Below, piece after piece: positions 1-5,544 of a stretch of DNA of 14,046 bases; the first letter of the stretch is position 1, and each line of letters begins with the position of its first letter. The notes beneath the pieces are model-generated. The model made no database searches. It was given only the letters and a program-made list of their open reading frames with translations, and was not told where the DNA came from. The DNA lies in contig JAEEKU010000039.1 of assembly GCA_016282555.1 (NCBI GenBank), positions 1 to 14,046 of the forward strand, read 5' to 3'. The translations under genes and the position numbers were made by a program. This stretch comes from Methanomassiliicoccaceae archaeon. Lineage in GTDB: Archaea > Thermoplasmatota > Thermoplasmata > Methanomassiliicoccales > Methanomethylophilaceae.

Positions 1-394
1 ATACGACCGGATCGAAGCTGGGGGGCAGAACGTCCATTATAGCCAGGGTCTGTTTGTTGAGCGATACTCTCGAACCCGGAATGAGATCCTCCTTGGATAC
101 GTAACTGGAAATGGAAACTACAAAGTCCGGGCCGGTGGTGCTTTTGATGACGGCCCTTCTGTTGGGGAGGACTTCTCTCAGGGATCCCATGATGAGCGGG
201 GGGCACAATATGGATTCGAGCTCCCTTTTAGTTCTGGACAGATCTTTCTGAAGCTTGTAGTTCTCGCTCTCGATGCTGCGTTTCTCGTTCTCGACGTACT
301 TGAGATCCTCCATCAGCCTGACTTTCTCTTCCTCTAGAGACGAAATCTTCGCTTTCAGTCCGGATACATCCTCTGCGGTTTCGCCGTAAGTCAT
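1..394 (-). CDS. pan: Proteasome-activating nucleotidase PAN, N-terminal part (3' end outside window)
   Basis: PAN is the hexameric AAA+ ATPase that unfolds proteins and feeds them to the archaeal 20S proteasome in the cytoplasm. Only the first 131 residues are in the window; the AAA+ domain lies beyond base 1. Residues about 10-62 are a charged heptad-like coiled coil. Residues about 63-125 form the OB domain, with the family-like stretches CPPLIMGSLREVL, KSTTGPDFVVSIS and LNKQTLAIMDVLPP, ending near a DPVV motif typical of PAN and Rpt subunits. The start codon (394-392) follows a GAGG Shine-Dalgarno element (399-402), and a TATA box sits at 421-430. It is divergent from the MBF1 gene. The family call is firm; Rpt-like ARC/Cdc48 alternatives fit worse because of the coiled coil plus single OB domain. 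Confidence 0.93.
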   Translation of the reverse strand, partial: MTYGETAEDVSGLKAKISSLEEEKVRLMEDLKYVENEKRSIESENYKLQKDLSRTKRELESILCPPLIMGSLREVLPNRRAVIKSTTGPDFVVSISSYVSKEDLIPGSRVSLNKQTLAIMDVLPPSFDPVV

Positions 395-420
395 TTTTCC
401 TCGGGTTAGGTAAGTAAGAT

Positions 421-430
421 CTTATATAAG
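421..430 (-). promoter_or_regulatory. TATA box of pan
   Basis: The self-complementary motif CTTATATAAG lies about 27 nt upstream of the pan ATG, with a BRE-like purine/T-rich stretch before it on the minus strand. The spacing implies a very short leader that still contains the GAGG ribosome site. Being palindromic, it could also fire to the right, but the nearest plus-strand gene is 163 nt away and has its own TATA-like element. Confidence 0.6.
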
Positions 431-562
431 AATTGAAAAGGTCGGAGCGCCTGGAAGCGTACAATAAGTTGCACTGTCAGGAAATTTTTGTATATTATTC
501 GGAACGGCGGGAAAAAGGTCCGCGCGCCCGCAGAGGAGTCCTGTGTCTTTGACATTACCAAG

Positions 563-571
563 ATTTTTTAA
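563..571 (+). promoter_or_regulatory. TATA-like element of MBF1 gene
   Basis: The T-rich stretch ATTTTTTAA is centred about 26 nt before the ATG at 593, the usual archaeal TATA-to-start distance. A GGAG element (585-588) lies 4 nt before the ATG, so translation could be leaderless or use this weak ribosome site. Confidence 0.45.
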
Positions 572-592
572 CTGGCTTATGATCGGAGTATC

Positions 593-1084
593 ATGATTTG
601 CGAGATGTGCGGCAAAGAGGTTCCTCAGACGAGACCGGTAATCGTGGAAGGAAGCAGGCTCAACGTCTGTCCCGGATGCTCCAGATTCGGAGAGGATTAC
701 AGAGCGTCCTCTTCCAAAGGCGCTCCGGTTACCCAGTCCGTCATCGAAGAGAGGCTGGAAAAGCGCGAGAGAAGGATGAAATCCAAAGACATCTACGCCG
801 GATCCGCCTCGGTGGAGCTCGTGGACGATTACGGAGGGGTTATACGCGCCGCCCGCGAAGCCAAAGGCATGGATCAGGAGCAGTTCGCGGCCTCCATCCT
901 CGAGAAGAAAGGGATCATCGCCAAGATCGAGTCCAACAGCCTGATCCCGGACGACAAAATCATCAAAAAGATCGAAAAGGCTCTCGGCATAAAACTCACC
1001 GAAACCGTCCAGTCCGGAGCGGTGGTCGGGTCGGGGGCCGGAAGCAAGAGAATGACTCTCGCCAATTTCATCAGGAAAGAGTGA
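593..1084 (+). CDS. mbf1: Multiprotein bridging factor 1 (MBF1), zinc ribbon plus Cro/C1 HTH
   Basis: This 163-residue protein is archaeal MBF1, a small transcription-associated cytoplasmic factor; archaeal members have also been linked to ribosomes. Residues 3-29 form a zinc ribbon with paired cysteines C3/C6 (CEMC) and C26/C29 (CPGC). Residues about 45-65 are a basic, charged linker, and residues about 82-135 are the conserved Cro/C1-type helix-turn-helix (IRAAREAKGMDQEQFAASI, then KIESNSLIPDDKIIKKIEKALGI). The C-terminus is a short Gly/Ser tail ending in TLANFIRKE, which resembles the usual archaeal MBF1 ending. The gene is monocistronic, divergent from pan, and its last 14 bp overlap the end of the convergent DUF2240 gene. 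Length and domain order match the family. Confidence 0.92.
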   Translation: MICEMCGKEVPQTRPVIVEGSRLNVCPGCSRFGEDYRASSSKGAPVTQSVIEERLEKRERRMKSKDIYAGSASVELVDDYGGVIRAAREAKGMDQEQFAASILEKKGIIAKIESNSLIPDDKIIKKIEKALGIKLTETVQSGAVVGSGAGSKRMTLANFIRKE

Positions 1085-1577
1085 GATCCGTATCGCAGAT
1101 CTGCTTGTAAACATCGCCGGCGTAGGGGCCGATGTCCCCGCCGGCATCTCTTAACGCTATAAGCCCGGCCGCTTTTATATCGACGCCGAGGCTCTTCTGG
1201 ATTCTGTTGCTGCTCTGGATGAAGTCTCTTTTTCCGATGCCGGCTTTTTCCGCCGCTTCCATCAGAACCGGGAAAAGATCCTTCTGGGCGGGCTCCGGCT
1301 CCTTTTCAGCATAGGATTCGATAAAGTTTATGAGATCCGGGGAAGGGCGGAAAGCTATCGGAAGGTCGGAAACCTCCGTTCCGGGGGCGAGACGGATGTA
1401 GCCTCCTCTGGACGCGACTATGTTCCTGCTCTCGAGAATCTTCAGGAGCTTTTTGGATTTGGACGGCGGCATCCATTTCAGTTCCAGGGATGTGGTCATG
1501 ACGAACTCCTCCTCGGTCGCGACGTCTTTTCCGGTTGTTCTGAAGAATGCTGCGGCGCAGGTTACGAGCTCGTCCAT
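1071..1577 (-). CDS. DUF2240 family archaeal protein
   Basis: This 168-residue protein resembles the archaeal DUF2240 family (COG3612), whose function is unknown. The N-terminal part (about 1-70: AAAFFRTTGKD, EEEFVMTTSLELKWMPPSKSKKLLKILESRNIV, then GGYIRLAPG) looks like a winged-helix fold, with a recognition-like helix and a beta-hairpin wing. A linker (FRPSPDLINFI) leads to a helical C-terminal part with KRDFIQSSNRIQKSLGVDIKAAGLIALRDAGGDI, which is typical of the family. The start at 1577 is supported by a TATA box 26 nt upstream and the lack of any Shine-Dalgarno sequence, so the mRNA is probably leaderless. It ends convergently inside the MBF1 gene and is divergent from the first MarR gene. 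Role unassigned. Confidence 0.8.
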   Translation of the reverse strand: MDELVTCAAAFFRTTGKDVATEEEFVMTTSLELKWMPPSKSKKLLKILESRNIVASRGGYIRLAPGTEVSDLPIAFRPSPDLINFIESYAEKEPEPAQKDLFPVLMEAAEKAGIGKRDFIQSSNRIQKSLGVDIKAAGLIALRDAGGDIGPYAGDVYKQICDTDLTLS

Positions 1578-1598
1578 GTCCGGGGGTAGGGGGTCCGG

Positions 1599-1608
1599 TT
1601 ATAATATC
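1599..1608 (-). promoter_or_regulatory. TATA box of DUF2240 gene
   Basis: The minus-strand motif AGATATTATAACC covers this site and is centred about 26 nt before the ATG at 1577. The 20 nt before the ATG are G/C-only runs with no GGAGG-like element on the coding strand, so transcription probably starts at or next to the ATG. Confidence 0.55.
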
Positions 1609-1657
1609 TGTCGGTGCGCGCCGGTTTAATTGCGGAATCGGTTGGGAACAAGAATCA

Positions 1658-1693
1658 ACAGGTAACTGTAATATTTTTATATCAGGTACCTGT
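1658..1693 (+). promoter_or_regulatory. Double palindromic operator around the TATA box of the first MarR gene
   Basis: Two near-identical palindromes, CAGGTAACTGT (1659-1669) and CAGGTACCTGT (1683-1693), differ at one base and are 24 bp apart start to start. They bracket an AT-rich TATA region (1670-1682, AATATTTTTATAT). The second lies between TATA and the expected transcription start near 1700. This is the layout expected for a dimeric winged-helix repressor blocking TBP/TFB and polymerase, and the adjacent MarR product is the natural candidate, giving autorepression. Confidence 0.65.
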
Positions 1694-1716
1694 TATACTT
1701 TTCCGGAGGTAAAGAA

Positions 1717-2262
1717 ATGTGCGAAAACACAAGTTCCAGAGCGCTGACTATGAAAGCAATGCATCTCTCCCGCATGATGCGCATAATCCGCGAGGAGAGG
1801 ATGAGGGAGGCGGATCCCAGCGCGTCGCCCGGCCGCGTGCTCGCGTTCCTCAGGCTCGCAGGGGAAGTATCCGTCGCGGATATGGCCATGATACTCGGAG
1901 CCAGACCCTGGTCTCTCGGGAAGACCCTCGCGAAGCTCGAAGAGGAGGGATTCATAACCCGCGAAGAGGGAGAGAGGAAGCATCTCTGCAAGGTAAAGCT
2001 CACGGAGAAAGGACTCGACCCCGCGAACAGGCCCCAGGGCAGGATATCGAAGGTGTTCGACACTCTCAGCGAAGAGGATCGCGCCCGGCTCGCGGCCATA
2101 TTTGACAAACTGAATTCGGAATTCGAGAAGGAGCTCGGGCTTCCCGATGATCCCGCGGAGCGCAGGAAAGCGCTGCACCAGAAAGCGGCCGTCTGGCATC
2201 ACGCATGCGGTCCCGTTCCCCCCGGACGCTTCGGACCCGGTTTCGGACCCGGAATGTTCTGA
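1717..2262 (+). CDS. MarR-family winged-helix regulator (first of a tandem pair)
   Basis: This 181-residue protein is a MarR-type transcription regulator. An N-terminal helix (about 12-30) is followed by the core: RVLAFLRLAGEVSVADMAMILGARPWSLGKTLAKLEEEGFITRE (40-83), which holds the helix-turn-helix, and a wing (GERKHLCKVKLTEKG, 85-99). A C-terminal dimerisation helix is at about 115-140. The last 30 residues are unusual: a His/Cys patch (WHHACGP, 160-166), then a Gly/Pro/Phe-rich tail (FGPGFGPGMF). The ATG at 1717 follows a strong GGAGGT element (1705-1710) at good spacing. Two palindromic operators in its promoter suggest autoregulation. It is clearly paralogous to the next gene, including the shared stretch KELGLPDDP. 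Ligand and targets cannot be told; no transporter or enzyme gene is adjacent. Confidence 0.88.
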   Translation: MCENTSSRALTMKAMHLSRMMRIIREERMREADPSASPGRVLAFLRLAGEVSVADMAMILGARPWSLGKTLAKLEEEGFITREEGERKHLCKVKLTEKGLDPANRPQGRISKVFDTLSEEDRARLAAIFDKLNSEFEKELGLPDDPAERRKALHQKAAVWHHACGPVPPGRFGPGFGPGMF

Positions 2263-2270
2263 TCCGGAAA

Positions 2271-2297
2271 ATGCCGAGGCAGGAAACGCCCCGGCAT
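2271..2297 (+). terminator. Hairpin after first MarR gene, possible terminator
   Basis: ATGCCGAGGC and GCCCCGGCAT form a 10-bp stem with one mismatch and a 7-nt loop, starting 9 nt after the MarR stop codon. No T-run follows, so it may stabilise the 3' end rather than terminate in the usual poly-T archaeal way. Confidence 0.4.
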
Positions 2298-2317
2298 GAC
2301 GTTTAAATCATGCGCGT

Positions 2318-2340
2318 CCGGAATCCGGAGAAGATTCCGG
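2318..2340 (+). promoter_or_regulatory. Inverted repeat upstream of second MarR gene promoter
   Basis: CCGGAATC (2318-2325) and GATTCCGG (2333-2340) are perfect 8-bp arms separated by 7 nt, ending 11 nt upstream of the TATA box. The position suits an operator or activator site for a dimeric regulator. Its sequence does not resemble the CAGGTA palindromes of the first MarR gene. Confidence 0.4.
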
Positions 2341-2350
2341 CCGTCATGGG

Positions 2351-2361
2351 CCTTTTTATAT
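2351..2361 (+). promoter_or_regulatory. TATA box of second MarR gene
   Basis: CCTTTTTATAT lies about 34 nt before the ATG at 2390. It argues against the alternative in-frame ATG at 2369, which would fall upstream of the expected transcription start near 2382. Confidence 0.5.
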
Positions 2362-2389
2362 CGTTTGGATGCTATCTGCCGGAGAGAAG

Positions 2390-3001
2390 ATGAACAGCGG
2401 CACCGATTCTATGGAATTACCGATGAAGATAGCCCAGCTCTCGCGCCTGATGCGTCTTTCCCGCGCCGAGAAGACGGGCGGGGGAATGGATCCGCTGGCG
2501 GGGCAGGGGCGCGTCCTGGCTTTCCTGAAGATAGCGGGAGAAGCTTCCTCGGCCGATATGGCGGTCATACTGGGGATAAGGCAGCAGTCCCTGAACCAGT
2601 CGCTGATCAGGCTGGAGGAGGAAGGATATGTTGTTCGCGCGCAGGCCGAGGACGACAGAAGACGCATCATAGTCAGGCTGACGGACAAAGGCCGCAATGC
2701 CGAGGCTCCTAAAAACAACGCCGTCCGCGCGTTCGAAGTTCTTACCGACGAGGAGCGGGATCGGATGTCCTCGATGCTGGATAAGCTTATAGGGGAATTC
2801 TCGAAGGAGCTCGGGCTTCCCGACGATCCCGACGAGCGCATGGAGGCCGTCCGCAGGAGAATGGGCGAGGAGCGTTTCCGCAGGGCTATGATGTTCCACG
2901 GCGGCGGGATGCGAAGTTCCGGAACGTTTTACCGGGACGATATTGTATATCAATGTATTCTTTCGTTCATTTATCCTCGCGCGCGTGCGTTTTTTGAGTA
3001 A
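2390..3001 (+). CDS. MarR-family winged-helix regulator (second of a tandem pair)
   Basis: This 203-residue protein is a paralogue of the preceding MarR regulator. The same blocks appear in order: KIAQLSRLMRLSR, GQGRVLAFLKIAGEASSADMAVILGIRQQSLNQSLIRLEEEGYVVR (39-83) with the helix-turn-helix, a wing with DDRRRIIVRLTDKG (88-101), and a dimerisation region ending in KELGLPDDPDER. The recognition helix differs (RQQSLNQSL against RPWSLGKTL), so the two probably read different operators. The start at 2390 is chosen because GGAG (2381-2384) is 5 nt upstream and the TATA box is correctly placed; 2369 is a less likely start. The C-terminal 25 or so residues (from about 179) are AT-rich in codon use and end in aromatic residues unlike the core, and may be read-through into former intergenic DNA. 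Target and ligand are unknown. Confidence 0.86.
   Translation: MNSGTDSMELPMKIAQLSRLMRLSRAEKTGGGMDPLAGQGRVLAFLKIAGEASSADMAVILGIRQQSLNQSLIRLEEEGYVVRAQAEDDRRRIIVRLTDKGRNAEAPKNNAVRAFEVLTDEERDRMSSMLDKLIGEFSKELGLPDDPDERMEAVRRRMGEERFRRAMMFHGGGMRSSGTFYRDDIVYQCILSFIYPRARAFFE
2990..2995 (+). terminator. T-run overlapping the end of the second MarR gene
   Basis: Six consecutive T residues follow a GC-rich CGCGCGCGTGCG stretch and sit just before the TAA stop. Archaeal transcription terminates at such T-runs, so the 3' end may coincide with the stop codon, ahead of the rpsB promoter. Confidence 0.35.
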
Positions 3002-3033
3002 TAACTAACTATAATAATAAGGGACGGCAAATC

Positions 3034-3041
3034 TTTAAATA
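3034..3041 (+). promoter_or_regulatory. TATA box of rpsB
   Basis: TTTAAATA is centred about 37 nt before the rpsB ATG, predicting a start near 3062 and a leader of roughly 10-12 nt. No Shine-Dalgarno sequence precedes the ATG. In many archaea rpsB is in a longer operon; here it appears to have its own promoter. Confidence 0.55.
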
Positions 3042-3073
3042 ATAAAGGTTTGTGACCAGTCCCGGTATTAATT

Positions 3074-3703
3074 ATGGCAGATGATGATATCAGCATACCG
3101 GCGGGAGTCGAGCTCCTGGTTCCGGAAGACACGTACCTCACATCCGGAGTACACATCGGAACGCAGCAGAAATCCGCTGACATGAAGGAGTTCATTTACA
3201 AAGTCAGGCAGGACGGTCTTTACGTTCTCGACGTCAAGAAGACCGACGAGAGGATCAGGGCCGCCGCCGCTTTCCTCGCGCGCTACGATCCCAGACGCAT
3301 CCTCGTCGTCTCCGCGAGGCAGTACGGGCAGAAGCCCGCCAGAGAGTTCTCCAAAGCTATCGGAGCCCCCGCTTTCGCAGGACGTTTCGTTCCCGGAACC
3401 CTCACCAACCCCGCGAACCCCGTGTTCATCGAGCCCGAGATCCTCGTGGTCACAGACCCCGCCGCGGACAAGCAGGCTCTCAACGAAGCCCTCAACCTCG
3501 GAATTCCCATCGTCGCTCTCTGCGACGCCAACAACGAAACCCGCAACGTGGACCTCGTCATCCCCACCAACAACAAGGGAAGGCGCGCGCTCGCCTGCAT
3601 CTACTGGGTTCTCGCCAGGGAAGTCCTCGTCGCCAGGGGCGCTCTGAAGGATCCCGCGGACTACACTTACGAAATCGACGACTTCGAAGCCAAGCTCGTC
3701 TGA
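3074..3703 (+). CDS. rpsB: Small ribosomal subunit protein uS2
   Basis: This 209-residue protein is archaeal ribosomal protein uS2 (30S S2, homologous to eukaryotic SA/RPSA), a component of the small subunit body near the mRNA exit side. Diagnostic stretches are YLTSGVHIGTQQK (20-32), KEFIYKVRQDGLYVLDVKKTDERIRAAAAFLARY, ILVVSARQYGQKPAREFSKAIGA, the RFVPGTLTNP motif, EPEILVVTDP, NLGIPIVALCDANN and the final NNKGRRALACIYWVLAREVL. Length is normal for archaeal uS2 and no bacterial-type C-terminal extension is present. Codon use is strongly biased to C-ending codons compared with neighbours, as expected for a highly expressed gene. It sits just upstream of the MEMO gene, a pairing that recurs in archaeal genomes. 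Confidence 0.97.
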   Translation: MADDDISIPAGVELLVPEDTYLTSGVHIGTQQKSADMKEFIYKVRQDGLYVLDVKKTDERIRAAAAFLARYDPRRILVVSARQYGQKPAREFSKAIGAPAFAGRFVPGTLTNPANPVFIEPEILVVTDPAADKQALNEALNLGIPIVALCDANNETRNVDLVIPTNNKGRRALACIYWVLAREVLVARGALKDPADYTYEIDDFEAKLV

Positions 3704-3733
3704 GATCGTTTCGCAAACCCTTTACGCTTCAAA

Positions 3734-3747
3734 CCCTTTTCCTTTTT
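3734..3747 (+). terminator. T-rich terminator after rpsB
   Basis: The stretch CCCTTTTCCTTTTT contains T4 and T5 runs in the 45-nt gap between rpsB and the MEMO gene. It is a plausible poly-T terminator, though partial read-through into the MEMO gene would be possible as no clear TATA box separates them. Confidence 0.4.
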
Positions 3748-3748
3748 C

Positions 3749-4561
3749 ATGAGATTTCCCGCAGTCGCCGGCAGGTTCTATCCTTCGGATCCCGATGAGC
3801 TGAGACGGTGCATTTCATACTGTTTCACCCATCCTCTGGGCCCCGGAATGCCCGGTCCGGAGGGATCTGACAGAAAAATATCCGGGATCATGGTCCCCCA
3901 CGCCGGCTACCTGGCATCCGGGATGAACGCCGCCCACGCGTACCGCCGCGCGAAGGAGGACGGGCTTCCGGAGGCCTATGTGATAATAGGTCCGGATCAT
4001 TACGGAACCGCCGGAGGGACGGCGATATGCTCTGACCATTTTCTCACTCCTCTGGGAGAATGCGGGACAGATGCGGATATATGCGGAAAGCTGTCGGAAT
4101 ACTACCCGGACAGCCTGCAGGCCCACCGCTTCGAGCATTCGATCGAAGTCCAGATCCCTTTTATCCAGTTCATAGACCCGGATCCGGCCGTCGTCCCGGT
4201 GATCATGGGCCGCCAGACCCCCGGAGAGGCTTCGAGGCTCGCCGGAATTCTGGAGAAGGCTTGCAGGGGCAGGGATGTCATGATCGTCGCGTCCACGGAT
4301 CTCTCCCATTACATCCCGAAGGAGAGGGCGGAGATTCTCGACGCCCAGGTGTTTAAAGCGGTGATGTCCTCCGATCCCGGGAAGCTTTTCGATACCGTCC
4401 GCGAAAAAAGGATAACGATGTGCGGATACGGGCCGGTGGCCGTCGCGATGGAGATGTGCGGCGCCCCGGAGATGCTGCTCCACTCGGATTCGTACGATTC
4501 CCTGAAAACCGATCCCGATTCGGTGGTCGGGTACGGCTCCGCGGTTTTCGGAAGGAAATAA
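3749..4561 (+). CDS. MEMO family protein (AmmeMemoRadiSam system protein B-like)
   Basis: This 270-residue protein belongs to the MEMO family, related in fold to class III extradiol (LigB-type) dioxygenases. The N-terminus RFPAVAGRFYPSDPDELRR is diagnostic. Metal-site-like residues are visible: H51 in MVPHAGY, H84 in GPDHYG, D184 and H187 in STDLSHY, and C225 in MCGYGP. H130 (FEHSIEVQIPF) is also conserved. Human MEMO1 binds iron or copper through equivalent His/Cys residues; the archaeal role is not established. It lies 45 nt after rpsB on the same strand and converges with the RPA operon. No AMMECR1 or radical-SAM partner, which often accompanies it, is present here. The ATG at 3749 has no Shine-Dalgarno element but aligns exactly with the family N-terminus. 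Confidence 0.92.
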   Translation: MRFPAVAGRFYPSDPDELRRCISYCFTHPLGPGMPGPEGSDRKISGIMVPHAGYLASGMNAAHAYRRAKEDGLPEAYVIIGPDHYGTAGGTAICSDHFLTPLGECGTDADICGKLSEYYPDSLQAHRFEHSIEVQIPFIQFIDPDPAVVPVIMGRQTPGEASRLAGILEKACRGRDVMIVASTDLSHYIPKERAEILDAQVFKAVMSSDPGKLFDTVREKRITMCGYGPVAVAMEMCGAPEMLLHSDSYDSLKTDPDSVVGYGSAVFGRK

Positions 4562-4562
4562 A

Positions 4563-4584
4563 GGACGGAGCGGGCGCCCCGTCC
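4563..4584. terminator. Palindromic convergent terminator hairpin
   Basis: Almost the whole 26-bp gap between the MEMO gene and the RPA-associated gene is self-complementary: GGACGG (4563-4568) pairs with CCGTCC (4579-4584), with further G/C pairing inside. It serves both converging transcripts equally well. No T-run is attached, so a stabilising role is also possible. Confidence 0.45.
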
Positions 4585-4587
4585 GGA

Positions 4588-5544
4588 TCAGATGCGTTTA
4601 AGGTACCTGAGGTTCGGCTCGTAGACCAGGCCTTTGTCCATGAGGCTGTTCGAAATCTCTTCCAAATCTATGCTGCTGATCCCCATGCTCTCCGCTCTTC
4701 TTTCGAGTTCGTCCCTCGGGGCGCCGCGGCCTCCGGAATCCAGCTCCTCCAGCAGCCTCAGGATTATGTCCTCCTTCTCCGCGCTGCTCTCCTGCGATCC
4801 CGCCGGGGGTCCGGAAGGCTCAGAACCGGCGGAGTCCGGGAATCCGAAGTCGACGTCCTCTCCGGGAAGCAGCCTTCTCAGAGCGTTCTGGATGCTTCTC
4901 AGGTAAACTCCGGAGTCGGGGGGATCGTCGTTGTCTATAGCATAAATTATTCCTTCGGCCTCGGCGGGATTCACGCCCGCTCTGATCAGAGCTTCCGCGT
5001 CCGTATCCGGCGAGGAGCAGGCCCTCTTCATATTCCTGAGGCGGTCCCAGGTGGAAACGGCGGTGTCCAGAACCCAGTCGAGATACGTGCTCTCGTCGAT
5101 CTCGATGATGCGCTCCGGCCTGACGCTGATCCCGGTGCTGCCGTCGGTGTTGGTGTACATTCTCACCTTTCCCACGGCGGCCGCGTAGCAGGGAACCGTC
5201 ATCGACGAGAGCGCCGCGGACGCTTCGGGCTGGAACCTCCCGGCGTTCACGAAGAAGTGCCCGGAAGTGTCCTCTATGCGGCAGATCCACATGTGCTCTT
5301 CCTCGGTTCCCCTGTCCTCCTTTTCGGTGAGGGTTCCGGCGATGAGGATCCTGTTTATCTTGGCGCCCAGGGGCGTCACGACGTACGACGGCATCTTCTC
5401 CTCTGCCGCTCTGATTTCCAGCTTCGTGGCGTTCAGTTCCGAAGAGAACACCCTCCACGCCGTCTCTCTCGATTTCGGCCTCGCGGGTCCGCGGGTCTCC
5501 TGAGGCATGTAATCGCCTCCGCTTCTGAACGGATTGTCGCTCAT
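4588..5544 (-). CDS. RPA-associated protein (COG3390 type), OB fold plus C-terminal winged helix
   Basis: This 318-residue protein matches the archaeal RPA-associated family (COG3390), encoded next to RPA in many euryarchaea; in Haloferax such partners are co-transcribed with and bind their RPA. Residues about 30-150 look like an OB fold: TAWRVFSSELNATKL, then LGAKINRILIAGTLTEKED, MWICRIEDTSGHFFVNAGRFQPEA and CYAAAVGKVRMYTN. A middle helical region (150-230) contains DWVLDTAVSTWDRL and an acidic stretch DNDDPPD. A Ser/Pro/Gly-rich linker (about 233-256) leads to a winged-helix-like tail (257-318; IILRLLEELDSGGRGAPRDELERRAESMG). The start is at 5544, where ATGA overlaps the RPA stop codon, showing translational coupling. 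A longer upstream open frame exists but only mirrors the RPA gene. It probably modulates ssDNA binding by RPA. Confidence 0.87.
   Translation of the reverse strand: MSDNPFRSGGDYMPQETRGPARPKSRETAWRVFSSELNATKLEIRAAEEKMPSYVVTPLGAKINRILIAGTLTEKEDRGTEEEHMWICRIEDTSGHFFVNAGRFQPEASAALSSMTVPCYAAAVGKVRMYTNTDGSTGISVRPERIIEIDESTYLDWVLDTAVSTWDRLRNMKRACSSPDTDAEALIRAGVNPAEAEGIIYAIDNDDPPDSGVYLRSIQNALRRLLPGEDVDFGFPDSAGSEPSGPPAGSQESSAEKEDIILRLLEELDSGGRGAPRDELERRAESMGISSIDLEEISNSLMDKGLVYEPNLRYLKRI

Noticed and set aside
422..1147. 241-codon minus-strand open frame opposite MBF1
   Set aside because: It mirrors the MBF1 gene, whose zinc ribbon and HTH are unmistakable, and has no recognisable domain.
4601..4611. 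AAGGTACCTGA, resembling the MarR operator palindrome
   Set aside because: It lies inside the C-terminal codons of the RPA-associated gene, away from any promoter, and lacks the second copy and full arms.
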